A DNA stretch of 64,000 bases from Candidatus Obscuribacter sp. (GTDB taxonomy: Bacteria; Cyanobacteriota; Vampirovibrionia; Obscuribacterales; Obscuribacteraceae): the NCBI GenBank assembly GCA_021772095.1, contig JADYXR010000032.1:17880-81879 (forward strand), in the 5' to 3' direction. A program made the position numbers and the translations under genes. Of this stretch, positions 27,876 through 35,745 are shown piece after piece (the stretch's first letter is position 1; the number at the start of each line of letters is the position of its first letter). The notes below the pieces were generated by a model. It made no database searches. It worked only from the letters and a program-made list of their open reading frames with translations, and was not told the DNA's origin.

Positions 27876-28721
27876 ATGACGTTAGCTGGAAAAACACTTG
27901 TCATTACCGGAGCCTCGCGTGGCATCGGTCTTGCAGTCGCGCTTCGCGCGGCCGAAGACGGCGCCAACATTGCCATTCTCGCCAAGACTGTCGAGGAAAA
28001 TTCTCGTCTGCCTGGAACGATTCACTCTGCTGCCAAGGAGATTGAAGCGCGTGGTGGCAAAGCGCTCGCTCTGAAATGCGATGTGCGACACGAAGAAGAA
28101 GTGATCGACGCGATCAAAAAAACTGTAGAGAAGTTTGGTGGACTCGACATTCTCGTCAACAACGCCAGCGCAATTAGTCTGACACCGACTGCGGACACCG
28201 AGATGAAGCGCTATGATTTGATGAATCAAGTGAATTCGCGCGCCACGTTTATGTGTTCGAAGCAGGCAATTCCGCATCTGAAAAATTCTTCGAATCCGCA
28301 CATTCTGAACATGTCCCCGCCTCTCAACATGAATCCGCGTTGGTTTGCTCATCATCTCGCTTATACGATGGCGAAATATGGAATGAGTATGTGCACACTT
28401 GGGATGTCGGCCGAGTTGAAGAAAACTGGAATTGCTGTCAATTCATTATGGCCGGAAACGGGCATCGCGACTGCTGCAGTGAAGAATTTACTCGGCGGTG
28501 ATGAAGCGATGAAGAAATGCCGGCAGCCTGAAATTGTAGCGGATGCTGCATACTGGATCTTCAATCAGAAGGCAACTGAGTGCACCGGTAATTTCTTCGT
28601 AGATGTCGATGTCATCAAAGCCTCGGGCGTCGATGATCTTTCGAAGTATGCGATAGATCCAACCGCGGAATTGATGCGCGACTTCTTCCTCGATCCTGTT
28701 AAACAGGAAGCGCTGAAATAG
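27876..28721 (+). CDS. Short-chain dehydrogenase/reductase (HSDL2-like)
   Basis: 281 residues. The Rossmann dinucleotide motif ITGASRGIG is at about 9-17, NNASA near 94-98, and the active site is MSPPLN then YTMAK (Tyr and Lys of YxxxK at about 163-167). The C-terminal region, with VNSLWPETGIATAAV, is typical of the HSDL2/citronellal-dehydrogenase-like SDR group. These enzymes oxidise or reduce carbonyl or hydroxyl groups on lipids or terpenoids using NAD(P). A GGAG five bases upstream supports the start. An enoyl-CoA hydratase-like gene follows 37 bases later on the same strand, suggesting a shared role in acyl-CoA metabolism. Confidence 0.9.
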   Translation: MTLAGKTLVITGASRGIGLAVALRAAEDGANIAILAKTVEENSRLPGTIHSAAKEIEARGGKALALKCDVRHEEEVIDAIKKTVEKFGGLDILVNNASAISLTPTADTEMKRYDLMNQVNSRATFMCSKQAIPHLKNSSNPHILNMSPPLNMNPRWFAHHLAYTMAKYGMSMCTLGMSAELKKTGIAVNSLWPETGIATAAVKNLLGGDEAMKKCRQPEIVADAAYWIFNQKATECTGNFFVDVDVIKASGVDDLSKYAIDPTAELMRDFFLDPVKQEALK

Positions 28722-28758
28722 AAGTCAGGCTTAAACGGACCAAACAAGAGGATCTCAA

Positions 28759-29580
28759 ATGACTAGCTGTTTTGATTTGAGCGTAAACGAAAAGATTGCT
28801 CGCATAACTTTCAATCGTCCGGAAAAACGCAATTCGATGTTGCCTGAGTTCTGGACCGACTTTCCACGGGCAATCAAAGAATTGTCGGACGGCGGCGAAG
28901 TGCGATGCATCGTGATTGACGCGCAAGGACCGATGTTCTCTGGTGGAATGGATCTGTCCGTATTCGCCGCTCAAGATAAGTTCCGAACTGACACATCGAC
29001 TGATCGCGAACATTTGAGAAACTTGATTTTGTCTTTGCAAGACGCTCTGACAATTCTGGAAAAATCTCGCTGTCCTGTGATCGCCGCTATTCAAGGCGGT
29101 TGCCTCGGTGCGGGACTGGACTTGATTAGTGCGTGCGACATTAGATTTGCAACTGAAGATGCTTACTTTTGCATTCAAGAAGTAAACATTGGAATTATGG
29201 CCGACCTTGGAACACTTCAACGTCTTCCGAGAAAACTTCCGGATGGTATTGTTCGTGAGTTGGCCTTTACTGGAGATCGGCTGCCGGCGGCACGCGCCAA
29301 AGAAGTTGGTTTTATCAACGACATGTTGCCGACGCATGAAGCTCTGCTGGAACGAGCAATGTCAGTCGCGAAAAAGATTGTCGGTAAGGCACCGCTTGTG
29401 GTGTCAGCATCCAAAGAGTGTATTAACTACGCGACCGATCATTCAGTCGGCGAAAGCCTGATGTACGGTGCGAATATGCAGTCTTTCGTTTTTGACGCTG
29501 AGGAAGTTGCCAATCAAATTCGACAAGCAGGAAAAGGCGGCGAGCATTCAAATTTAAAGGCAGTGTCGCTGACTCTTTAA
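28759..29580 (+). CDS. Enoyl-CoA hydratase/isomerase (crotonase family)
   Basis: 273 residues. The crotonase signature is clear: FSGGMDLSVFAAQ (oxyanion region near 58-70), then AAIQGGCLGAGLDLISACDIRFAT-like sequence around residues 111-134 and the following GIMADLGTLQRLPR. In the catalytic segment the first Glu/Asp positions carry Asp (ADLGTL), which is closer to dienoyl-CoA isomerase (ECH1-like) enzymes than to hydratases. Substrates would be fatty acyl-CoAs; whether it hydrates or isomerises is open. GAGG precedes ATG 28759. It is the second gene of a pair with the SDR. The 307 bases after it (29581-29887) show no gene. Confidence 0.9.
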   Translation: MTSCFDLSVNEKIARITFNRPEKRNSMLPEFWTDFPRAIKELSDGGEVRCIVIDAQGPMFSGGMDLSVFAAQDKFRTDTSTDREHLRNLILSLQDALTILEKSRCPVIAAIQGGCLGAGLDLISACDIRFATEDAYFCIQEVNIGIMADLGTLQRLPRKLPDGIVRELAFTGDRLPAARAKEVGFINDMLPTHEALLERAMSVAKKIVGKAPLVVSASKECINYATDHSVGESLMYGANMQSFVFDAEEVANQIRQAGKGGEHSNLKAVSLTL

Positions 29581-29887
29581 ACTGACGGCATCGTTTCTTT
29601 ATAAGCCAAATTTGTCGTTGTCTAACGACGCAGACCGTTAGCTACTGTGGTATCCGCACTAAAACAAGTTGAGCGCTTTTGTCCATCTGCTTGTCCACAC
29701 CCTCTAAACGCGTGTTTCCATTTGAACTCGAGGGCGGTCATCTAAACGGCGCTGTGGGAAGAAACGCTGTGGATCCGCGTGATGTTTTAAGCTTCCGTAA
29801 TCAAAACTGCGTACTTACCCCACCTGTGCCGAGACGTCCTCTTGATAACTGCCTATAGTAGTGCCACACCCTTGTGAGGCGCCGCTA

Positions 29888-31291
29888 GTGAGCACACCTG
29901 ACACCAATCATTGCAGCGATGACATCATCTCAACTTCCGAACGACGATCGCCGTTCACGATGGGTCTGTTGTGGGTGACCATGGTCACGGTTTTCCCTTG
30001 TGTCCTGATTGGATTCAGCTGGTTCAAAAGCGGATTGTCTCTTGTGCAGGTGATCGCATGCACGATAATCGGCAGTCTGTTGCTTTTGGTTTACGCACTT
30101 CCCTCCGCGCACATCGGCGCCGTAAGCGGTCGAAGCTATTGTTCTTTGATCAAAGGCGTCTTCGGAAAATTCGGAAACAACATCGTTTCATTCAATTTGA
30201 TCTGGATGTTCATCGCCTGGTACGGATTGACGGCGCTCTTCATGGCAGAAGGGTTGGAAGGACTGTTTCACCTGAAGTTGCCGCTTGCGATATTGGCTCC
30301 GACATTTGCAGTTCTGATGGCGTTGAACAACTTCTGGGGTTTCAAGGGCGTCGCAAACTTCGCGAGATTTTTTGCAGCACCGATGCTGATTGTTTGGGTG
30401 TTTTACACACTGACCAAGGTAACAGTCGCAACCAGTCCCGCTGTTTTCGCAGAACCTGCTAGTTGCAGTTTTCCTCTGGCACTAACTATGGTGGCAAACT
30501 TTGTTATCGGTGTTTGTGTCTGGGGCAATGAAGCTGACTACTGGCGCCATGGAAAAGCGAAAGTCGGTCACTCTGGTTTTCCGATGTCGGCTGCGCTTTT
30601 GATCGGCGTGATTATCTTTCCTGTGACTGGTTGGTTGGTCGCACGTATGACCGGGATCACGGAGAACGGTGCCGCGACTGCGTTCATGAACGATTATTCT
30701 TTTGGCGGAGTTGCGTTGATCGGTGCAGTCGTTTTAACAGCTTCGTATTTTGCCGCGAATGACTCCAATCTTTATGGCTCCAGCAGCGCTCTTTCGCAAC
30801 TAGCAAAACTTCCTCATCGTGCGGCGGTTGTGATACTAACCTTGTTAGGCGCAATCGTTGCTTGCCTGCTGTCTACTTGCGGAGGCGCTCAGGCTCTCGA
30901 GAAAGTCGCGTCGCTGAACTGCGTAATCATGGCTATGCCTACGGTTGTTCTGGTTGCGGAATATTTTCTGGTGCGGAAACTGTTTGGCATCAAATGCGAT
31001 TTGCACAATGCAACCGCTGACGCAGATCTGCCGTTCATCCGAACTCCAGCTATCGTCGCGCTTGCGGTCGGTTGCTGCGCCGGTATCGCCACCGCCGGTA
31101 TCATCCCCGGATTGGAATCGCTGCACGTCGGAATCTGTTCCTTCCAGGGTTGGATCGCCGGGCTTGCCGTTTACATCCCGATGCGATGGTTGGAGCATCG
31201 TCGAGAAACCGCCGACAGTCTCATTCTCAGTGACGCAGGCAATCGCGCTTATCAACCGCAAATGGCGATGCAAATGATCTCAGACGATTGA
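29888..31291 (+). CDS. NCS1-family nucleobase/cation symporter (CodB-like)
   Basis: 467 residues from GTG 29888, chosen because GAGG (29876-29879) is eight bases upstream; GTG 29861 would add nine residues. About 12 hydrophobic helices are present. Sequence such as GNEADYWRHGKAK and YFAANDSNLYGSSSAL is typical of cytosine permease-like (CodB) members of the nucleobase:cation symporter-1 family. These bring purines, pyrimidines or related compounds into the cell with H+ or Na+. No nucleobase-degrading enzyme lies next to it, so the substrate is not defined. The gene ends with a cytoplasmic His/Arg-rich tail. Confidence 0.85.
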   Translation: MSTPDTNHCSDDIISTSERRSPFTMGLLWVTMVTVFPCVLIGFSWFKSGLSLVQVIACTIIGSLLLLVYALPSAHIGAVSGRSYCSLIKGVFGKFGNNIVSFNLIWMFIAWYGLTALFMAEGLEGLFHLKLPLAILAPTFAVLMALNNFWGFKGVANFARFFAAPMLIVWVFYTLTKVTVATSPAVFAEPASCSFPLALTMVANFVIGVCVWGNEADYWRHGKAKVGHSGFPMSAALLIGVIIFPVTGWLVARMTGITENGAATAFMNDYSFGGVALIGAVVLTASYFAANDSNLYGSSSALSQLAKLPHRAAVVILTLLGAIVACLLSTCGGAQALEKVASLNCVIMAMPTVVLVAEYFLVRKLFGIKCDLHNATADADLPFIRTPAIVALAVGCCAGIATAGIIPGLESLHVGICSFQGWIAGLAVYIPMRWLEHRRETADSLILSDAGNRAYQPQMAMQMISDD

Positions 31292-31414
31292 TCAGCTTCT
31301 GACCATTGATCCCCAACAGGCGACTACTTAGAGCTTCTGACCTTTGAATCAGCACGGTGAGCCGTTTCGAAACGAACGTCAGCAACTCGAGTGCAGGCGC
31401 CTTTTACGTCAATT

Positions 31415-32677
31415 TTATTTTTCGCTACTAGTTTGCGTTCCGGTTGGCGCTGCTGGTTCGCCGTGTTTAAGTGCCTGCGCTATAAAATTTGCAGCTAGTG
31501 CTTGCCGTAGACTTAAAGCTAGTCCTGGTGCCGGATCGGGCAGCGAGCTGTTTGATGCCATCTCGATACTGTTGTCGAAGTGTCCGACCAAGTGCATGAT
31601 GCGTCCGGTGCCATGCTCGATCACGACGGCGAGAATGCCCAACCCATTTGGGTCTTCCGACATCAGTCGAGTCCGCGCCAGAACTTTTACTTTTGACGGA
31701 TCGACAATTTGTGCGACCTGACTTTTTTTGACGAGCTGCCAATGTCCGACCGGTGGGATTCCAGCAATCATATCCGGATCCTGACCGACGACTACGGCAG
31801 GGACAATTCTGTTTGATGAGTCACTGGTGTAACAACCCTCATACCATCGGACCGTGCGCGGAAAGGCTTTCTCTACCACGTTTTGCAGAGCCCAATCAGT
31901 GGTCAACAAATACCCGCCCATCGCGACATATCGGCGAAGCGACAAAATCGCCTCGTTGGGCAAGTGTCCTTCGCAGTTCACCACCACGATCTTCACGCGA
32001 TCAAGATTCAGTTCCGAAAATTTCTTCGCTGGAACTCTTGTATACGGAATGCCAAAAGTTCGCAGAGCGTGAGCGCAATCATCCCACTCTCCCTTAATTT
32101 CGACTACTTGTTCTTTGGTGGCGTTTTCCAGGACGCCAGGATTGGTCGCGGTTAACCACGCTTTAAAAGCTTTGGGATCTGCGTAGACAGTTTTTGGCGT
32201 CGCTAACATCGGCGCCTGCATCATCAGTTGTTGTGCGCGTTGATCGACTCCGGTTCCATCGCCGTCGGACCAACCTGGGCGGGTTGTGCTGATGCGGGCT
32301 TCAAGTGGTGTGCGGGGGCCATTTTCGACGCCACCGTCATCGGTTACGTTTTTGATTACCGCATCATCCGGCGGAACGTATTCTGACTTTCGTTTGCTTC
32401 CTTGTGTGCTCTTGTCTGGGCTCGAAGTTTGCTCATCCACGCCGCCGCCGTTCTGCCTGTTTGCCGGTTGTCGGTCGTCAGAAATTTGTTCGGTCGGAGG
32501 CGGTTGTTCAGAGCGTGAATCGTTTTGTTCTTCGGCCTTCGGCAAATGGAATTCGTTGACTTCGTTATCTTCGACCCAGTCGGTGGCTGCGACTGCCTGC
32601 CAGTTAAACTGGGCAAGCGACATCGCGGTGACGATCGTCCCCGTGACCAAATTCGCTCGCAGCAATCTGCTTCGCAT
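31415..32677 (-). CDS. Secreted protein with glutamine-amidotransferase-like (DUF4159/ThuA-type) fold
   Basis: 420 residues from ATG 32677, supported by AGGA six bases upstream; the longer frame from 32764 adds no clear signal. The N-terminus is a signal peptide (RANLVTGTIVTAMSLAQF, cleavage after VAA). Residues 35-160 are disordered, rich in Gln, Glu, Ser, Gly. The C-terminal 260 residues have the alternating pattern of a class I glutamine amidotransferase-like fold, with FGIPYTRVPAKKF, VKIVVVNCEGHLP and GGYLLTTDW. A catalytic Cys and His are not obvious, so it may be a non-enzymatic or sugar-binding variant. Extracytoplasmic function unknown. Confidence 0.75.
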   Translation of the reverse strand: MRSRLLRANLVTGTIVTAMSLAQFNWQAVAATDWVEDNEVNEFHLPKAEEQNDSRSEQPPPTEQISDDRQPANRQNGGGVDEQTSSPDKSTQGSKRKSEYVPPDDAVIKNVTDDGGVENGPRTPLEARISTTRPGWSDGDGTGVDQRAQQLMMQAPMLATPKTVYADPKAFKAWLTATNPGVLENATKEQVVEIKGEWDDCAHALRTFGIPYTRVPAKKFSELNLDRVKIVVVNCEGHLPNEAILSLRRYVAMGGYLLTTDWALQNVVEKAFPRTVRWYEGCYTSDSSNRIVPAVVVGQDPDMIAGIPPVGHWQLVKKSQVAQIVDPSKVKVLARTRLMSEDPNGLGILAVVIEHGTGRIMHLVGHFDNSIEMASNSSLPDPAPGLALSLRQALAANFIAQALKHGEPAAPTGTQTSSEK

Positions 32678-32853
32678 CCATTTTCCTAATCGATTAACAG
32701 CGTCAATGTAGCCTGAGACGGAGGCACTAGGCAATAGTTTCCAAGCGTTCAAGAAGCAGTACATTGCAATGACGTTGAGTTATGCAGTCAATCTGAACCA
32801 AAAATGCTCAGCTCAACACGCAATGCCGAGTGCAAAATTATTGAATGAATAAA

Positions 32854-33117
32854 CTAGGCTCGCTTTTTCAGGCGCCGAATTCCAGGCTTATCGATGTCGT
32901 TGATCGATTTGCGCAGTCCAGCAAGTGCCTGGAGGTTGGGCAGGATCGCTTCGCGCATTTCGTCGAGTTCGTACGAATTGATCTCGCGTCGATCGTAGCG
33001 TCTACAAACGTCTTCCCAGAGCTCGAAAAGCCGCTTTGGATCGCACGTTTCGCGTGCCTTCTTTTGATACTCTAGTAAGTCAAACGCTTCGATGATGATA
33101 GCCTCCCGAAAGCCCAT
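32854..33117 (-). CDS. Small helical protein of unknown function
   Basis: 87 residues from ATG 33117 (TTG 33132 is an alternative). It is charged and largely helical, with a run such as EYQKKARETCDPKRLFELWEDVCRRYDRREI, and has a basic C-terminus. I recognise no domain. There is only a weak ribosome-binding site. On the minus strand a perfect TTGACA near 33150 lies upstream but has no good -10. It is divergent from the single-helix membrane gene at 33330. Confidence 0.6.
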   Translation of the reverse strand: MGFREAIIIEAFDLLEYQKKARETCDPKRLFELWEDVCRRYDRREINSYELDEMREAILPNLQALAGLRKSINDIDKPGIRRLKKRA

Positions 33118-33329
33118 ACTTAGAGCATGCAAATAATTTGGATTTATGTCAAGTTAGCGATAATGGCAATTGTCAGTACAACCAGAGGTGGTACCACACT
33201 GAAACAGCGATGGCTATTGCGTTAGGGCTTTTGGATATCTAATAGAAAAATTTTTTTGTCCGAAATGATATTTCATTTGGTGGCGCGGATATATGATAGA
33301 GGTATGCGAATTCGTTTTTGTTGGAGTCC

Positions 33330-34004
33330 ATGAACGCAGATTTATACACAGTTCTCTTTCTACTAGGGATTATCGGCGCATTCCTCGCCGTCGTCGTCGG
33401 GCGACTGCAAATTTCCCAAGAGAATGAATTCGATCGAGACGTGCATGATCAGCACGAGGCTGTAAAGAGCCTTGAGGACGACTATGCAGCGCAGTCGGAA
33501 GTTGCAGAACGAATCGGCGCGACGATGGAGCGCAGTGATTTTTTGTCGATGATGGGCAAGAATGCTTCGCGTTCGGCCAACGTCACACCGCTGACTGCAG
33601 GTCGTTTGTACAAACAAGCGCTTGCGATTTACGAAGCGATCGAACACGTGGACGATTCCGCTGAGACAGAACAAATGTACCAGCGAACTATCGAAGAGCT
33701 TGGTCTGAACGGTTCTTCCGAACTGCAACGCACTGATTTGAAAACGATGTTGCGCGTCGCTCGGGTCACCATTCACGCTAAAGCGCACAAAGATAGCCTT
33801 GATGAATACAAGAAACAGCTCGCTGTCTTCATCAGTGGTGGCGATGCCAGTTTGTCCGACGGCGGCAAGTTGCGCATGCGCGAAGTGCTGTCGATGCTGC
33901 GGTCCGCTGAGATGCATGAGTTTACGGACGAGTATCGCGACTATATTTCAATCATCGAAAATTTGCTTTTGAACGAGACGGTATCTGGTAGAAAAAATAG
34001 CTGA
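33330..34004 (+). CDS. Single-pass membrane protein with long helical cytoplasmic region
   Basis: 224 residues from ATG 33330 (GGAG three bases upstream; TTG 33318 would add four residues). An N-terminal helix (YTVLFLLGIIGAFLAVVVG, about 4-24) is followed by helical, charged sequence with heptad-like spacing around 30-70 and a further helical region that has weak TPR-like rhythm (LYKQALAIYEAIEHVDD near 95-112). No known family identified. It may be a membrane-anchored scaffold. The 3' end abuts a six-copy palindromic repeat array. Confidence 0.7.
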   Translation: MNADLYTVLFLLGIIGAFLAVVVGRLQISQENEFDRDVHDQHEAVKSLEDDYAAQSEVAERIGATMERSDFLSMMGKNASRSANVTPLTAGRLYKQALAIYEAIEHVDDSAETEQMYQRTIEELGLNGSSELQRTDLKTMLRVARVTIHAKAHKDSLDEYKKQLAVFISGGDASLSDGGKLRMREVLSMLRSAEMHEFTDEYRDYISIIENLLLNETVSGRKNS

Positions 34005-34030
34005 CTCGTTTTGTCAGATGGTTGAGAAAG

Positions 34031-34257
34031 CTGTTCAGATGAATAACCATCTGCTCAGGGAAGTTTCCTGTTCAGATGAATAACCATCTGCTCAGGGAGA
34101 GTTTCCTGTTCGGATGAATAACCATCTGCTCAGGGAGAGTTTCCTGTTCAGATGAATAACCATCTGCTCAGGGAAGTTTCCTGTTCAGATGAATAACCAT
34201 CTGCTCAGGGAGAGTTTCCTGTTCAAACGAATAACCATCTACTCAGGGAGAGACTTC
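34031..34257. repeat. Six tandem 37-38-bp palindrome-containing repeats
   Basis: Six head-to-tail copies begin at 34031, about 34068, 34106, 34144, 34181 and 34219. Each copy contains the inverted repeat CAGATG-AATAAC-CATCTG followed by a CTCAGGGA(GA)GTTTC segment. Two slightly different lengths alternate by a GA dinucleotide, and the last copy is diverged. The unit is not a multiple of three, so it is not a coding repeat, and there are no spacers, so it is not CRISPR. As RNA it would form six stacked six-bp hairpins between the membrane protein gene and the 34347 gene; as DNA it would offer regularly spaced dyad sites. Confidence 0.92.
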
Positions 34258-34289
34258 ACCAGGCATGAAAATAACCCTGAAACCCCGAC

Positions 34290-34312
34290 GGACTGAGTAT
34301 AAAACTCAGCCC
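34290..34312 (-). terminator. Possible terminator of the 34347 gene
   Basis: On the minus strand a nine-bp stem (GGGCTGAGT/ACTCAGTCC with one wobble) with a five-base loop lies 34 bases past the stop. It is followed by CGTCGGGGTTTC, so the T-run is poor. It may instead be the border of the repeat array. Confidence 0.45.
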
Positions 34313-34346
34313 GCCCCTTTGTCAGAAAGATAGTTCGAAACAGTGC

Positions 34347-34598
34347 TTAGTCAGCGCTTCCGTATACGTCGGAAGTTGGAGCCGGCTCGTAGAAGAGTTC
34401 TTCAGCGAACTGCTTCATTTTCGGGAGATTCACTTTGAAGGATTGAATGCACTTGTGAAAGAAGCCCTGGGCATCATCTCTTTCAGGCGTAAGACCACCG
34501 TGGTGAAGATATTGCAGCTCGTCCAGGTTGAGTGGCTGGAGTGATTTGAGCGTGTAGTATCTTCCGACTTGGCTGGTGGCTTTCGCGTTTTGTGACAT
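34347..34598 (-). CDS. Small soluble protein of unknown function
   Basis: 83 residues. The start at 34598 has a GGGGA seven bases upstream. The sequence has a central helical segment (LNLDELQYLHHGG, then DAQGFFHKCIQSFKVNLPKMKQF) and no membrane helix or known domain. It lies between the palindromic repeat array on its 3' side and a 22-bp perfect palindrome 137 bases upstream of its start. Confidence 0.65.
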   Translation of the reverse strand: MSQNAKATSQVGRYYTLKSLQPLNLDELQYLHHGGLTPERDDAQGFFHKCIQSFKVNLPKMKQFAEELFYEPAPTSDVYGSAD

Positions 34599-34734
34599 CT
34601 ATCGTTCCCCGTCTTGTCGCCGATTCACTTTGTTTGTGTTTCGATGTTTCTTACTTTAGACCTCAGATGTGACAAATTCGTGGAATCCAATTCAATATCC
34701 AAAATTGTTGAAAAGGTTTTCCGCACACGTAGAT

Positions 34735-34756
34735 CTTCAACCGATATCGGTTGAAG
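34735..34756. promoter_or_regulatory. Perfect 22-bp palindrome (candidate operator)
   Basis: Half-site CTTCAACCGAT is followed immediately by its exact reverse complement, with no spacer. It lies 33 bases beyond the stop of the response regulator gene and 137 bases upstream of the 34347 gene start. There is no T-run, so a terminator is unlikely; a dimeric DNA-binding protein site is the simplest reading. Confidence 0.6.
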
Positions 34757-34789
34757 TTTGAACGAAAACTGTGCAGGTTGAAATCGAGA

Positions 34790-35470
34790 CTAGGAGCCAG
34801 GTTCGACAAGTTTATAGCCGACGCCGTGGACTGTTCCAAGCAGCGAGGGCTTGCCTTCTTCGTCGATTTTTTTCCTTAACCTCTTTATATATGTGCGGAT
34901 GGTTTCCGGCGAGGCTTCAGAGTCGGATGTCCAAACCCGGTCGAGCAGCGCTTCAGCGCTAAACACTTGATTGGGGTGGCGCATGAAAAATTCGAGCAGG
35001 GCGAATTCTTTGGGCAGCAATTGAATGGCTTCGTCGACGCGACTGACCTTATATGTGGAAGTGTCCATGACGATTGGTCCGACCTTGAGTACTGTGCCGG
35101 AGAACGCTGTCGGGCGACGCAGCAGTGCTCGAATTCGGGCGGACAGTTCTTTGAGCTCGAAGGGTTTTGTCAGATAGTCGTCAGCTCCGGCGTCCAGTCC
35201 GGCTGATTTTTCATCCACGTGAGTCTTGGCGGTGAGCATCAAAATCGGCGAGGTGCCGCCGCGTTTGCGGTATTGCCGGCAGACTTCGACTCCGCTCAAG
35301 CCCGGCAGCATCCAGTCGAGGATGATGACGTCATATGTGTAAATCATCAAAAGCGAGTTAGCGTCTTCGCCGTTGGCTGCCAATTCGATCGTGTGGTGAT
35401 CGTTTCTGAGCCAGGCGGTGATCAGATCGGAAATATCTGCTTCGTCTTCGACTAATAAGATCTTGGACAT
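34790..35470 (-). CDS. OmpR-family response regulator (orphan)
   Basis: 226 residues from ATG 35470. The receiver domain (1-115) has the acidic E8-D9 pair, phospho-acceptor D52 (ILDWMLPG), T80 and K102 (TKPF). The winged-helix DNA-binding domain (about 130-225) has the OmpR pattern, ending RTYIKRLRKKIDEEG and VHGVGYKLV. Arg/Lys-rich recognition helix supports direct DNA binding. No histidine kinase is adjacent, so it is an orphan in this window. The frame extends upstream to 35530 but that part lacks receiver homology. Its targets could include the 22-bp palindrome just downstream, but this is untested. Confidence 0.92.
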   Translation of the reverse strand: MSKILLVEDEADISDLITAWLRNDHHTIELAANGEDANSLLMIYTYDVIILDWMLPGLSGVEVCRQYRKRGGTSPILMLTAKTHVDEKSAGLDAGADDYLTKPFELKELSARIRALLRRPTAFSGTVLKVGPIVMDTSTYKVSRVDEAIQLLPKEFALLEFFMRHPNQVFSAEALLDRVWTSDSEASPETIRTYIKRLRKKIDEEGKPSLLGTVHGVGYKLVEPGS

Positions 35471-35647
35471 TGCTCGTTTATGACATATACAAAGGTATGG
35501 CTGCGCAATTGCAGGGGTCAACCCGATCATACCCCGCCGGTGTCATGGTCCGACAGTGCCAGATTAGAGGACAACGATGAAGTCTGGGGGCTCGCCACGG
35601 GTGCTGGGCGAATCGCAATTGCCAGTGTTTGATTTTGCCAAATCACA

Positions 35648-35712
35648 GGCGTCATAAGCCTTGTAGGCGCCAATGGGAGCATCCCCATTGTTGTCCGTCA
35701 GGTTTAATCTTA
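35648..35712 (+). promoter_or_regulatory. Giant-gene leader element, copy 2
   Basis: A GGC/GCC mini-hairpin is followed by the core AATGGGAGCATCCCCATTG (35672-35690), whose AATGGG and CCCATT arms form a hairpin with a loop of seven bases. GGTTTAATC begins at 35701, exactly 28 bases after the ATGGGAG. The copy at 39330 has the same pieces at the same spacing. Translation of the giant protein starts 34 bases downstream with no Shine-Dalgarno. I do not recognise any known riboswitch or leader family in it. Confidence 0.55.
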
Positions 35713-35745
35713 TCGTGATGCTTATTAGCTCCTTCTATATAAAAT

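Noticed and set aside
34031..34257. CRISPR array
   Set aside because: Units are 37-38 bp, contiguous, with no spacers, and no cas gene is visible.
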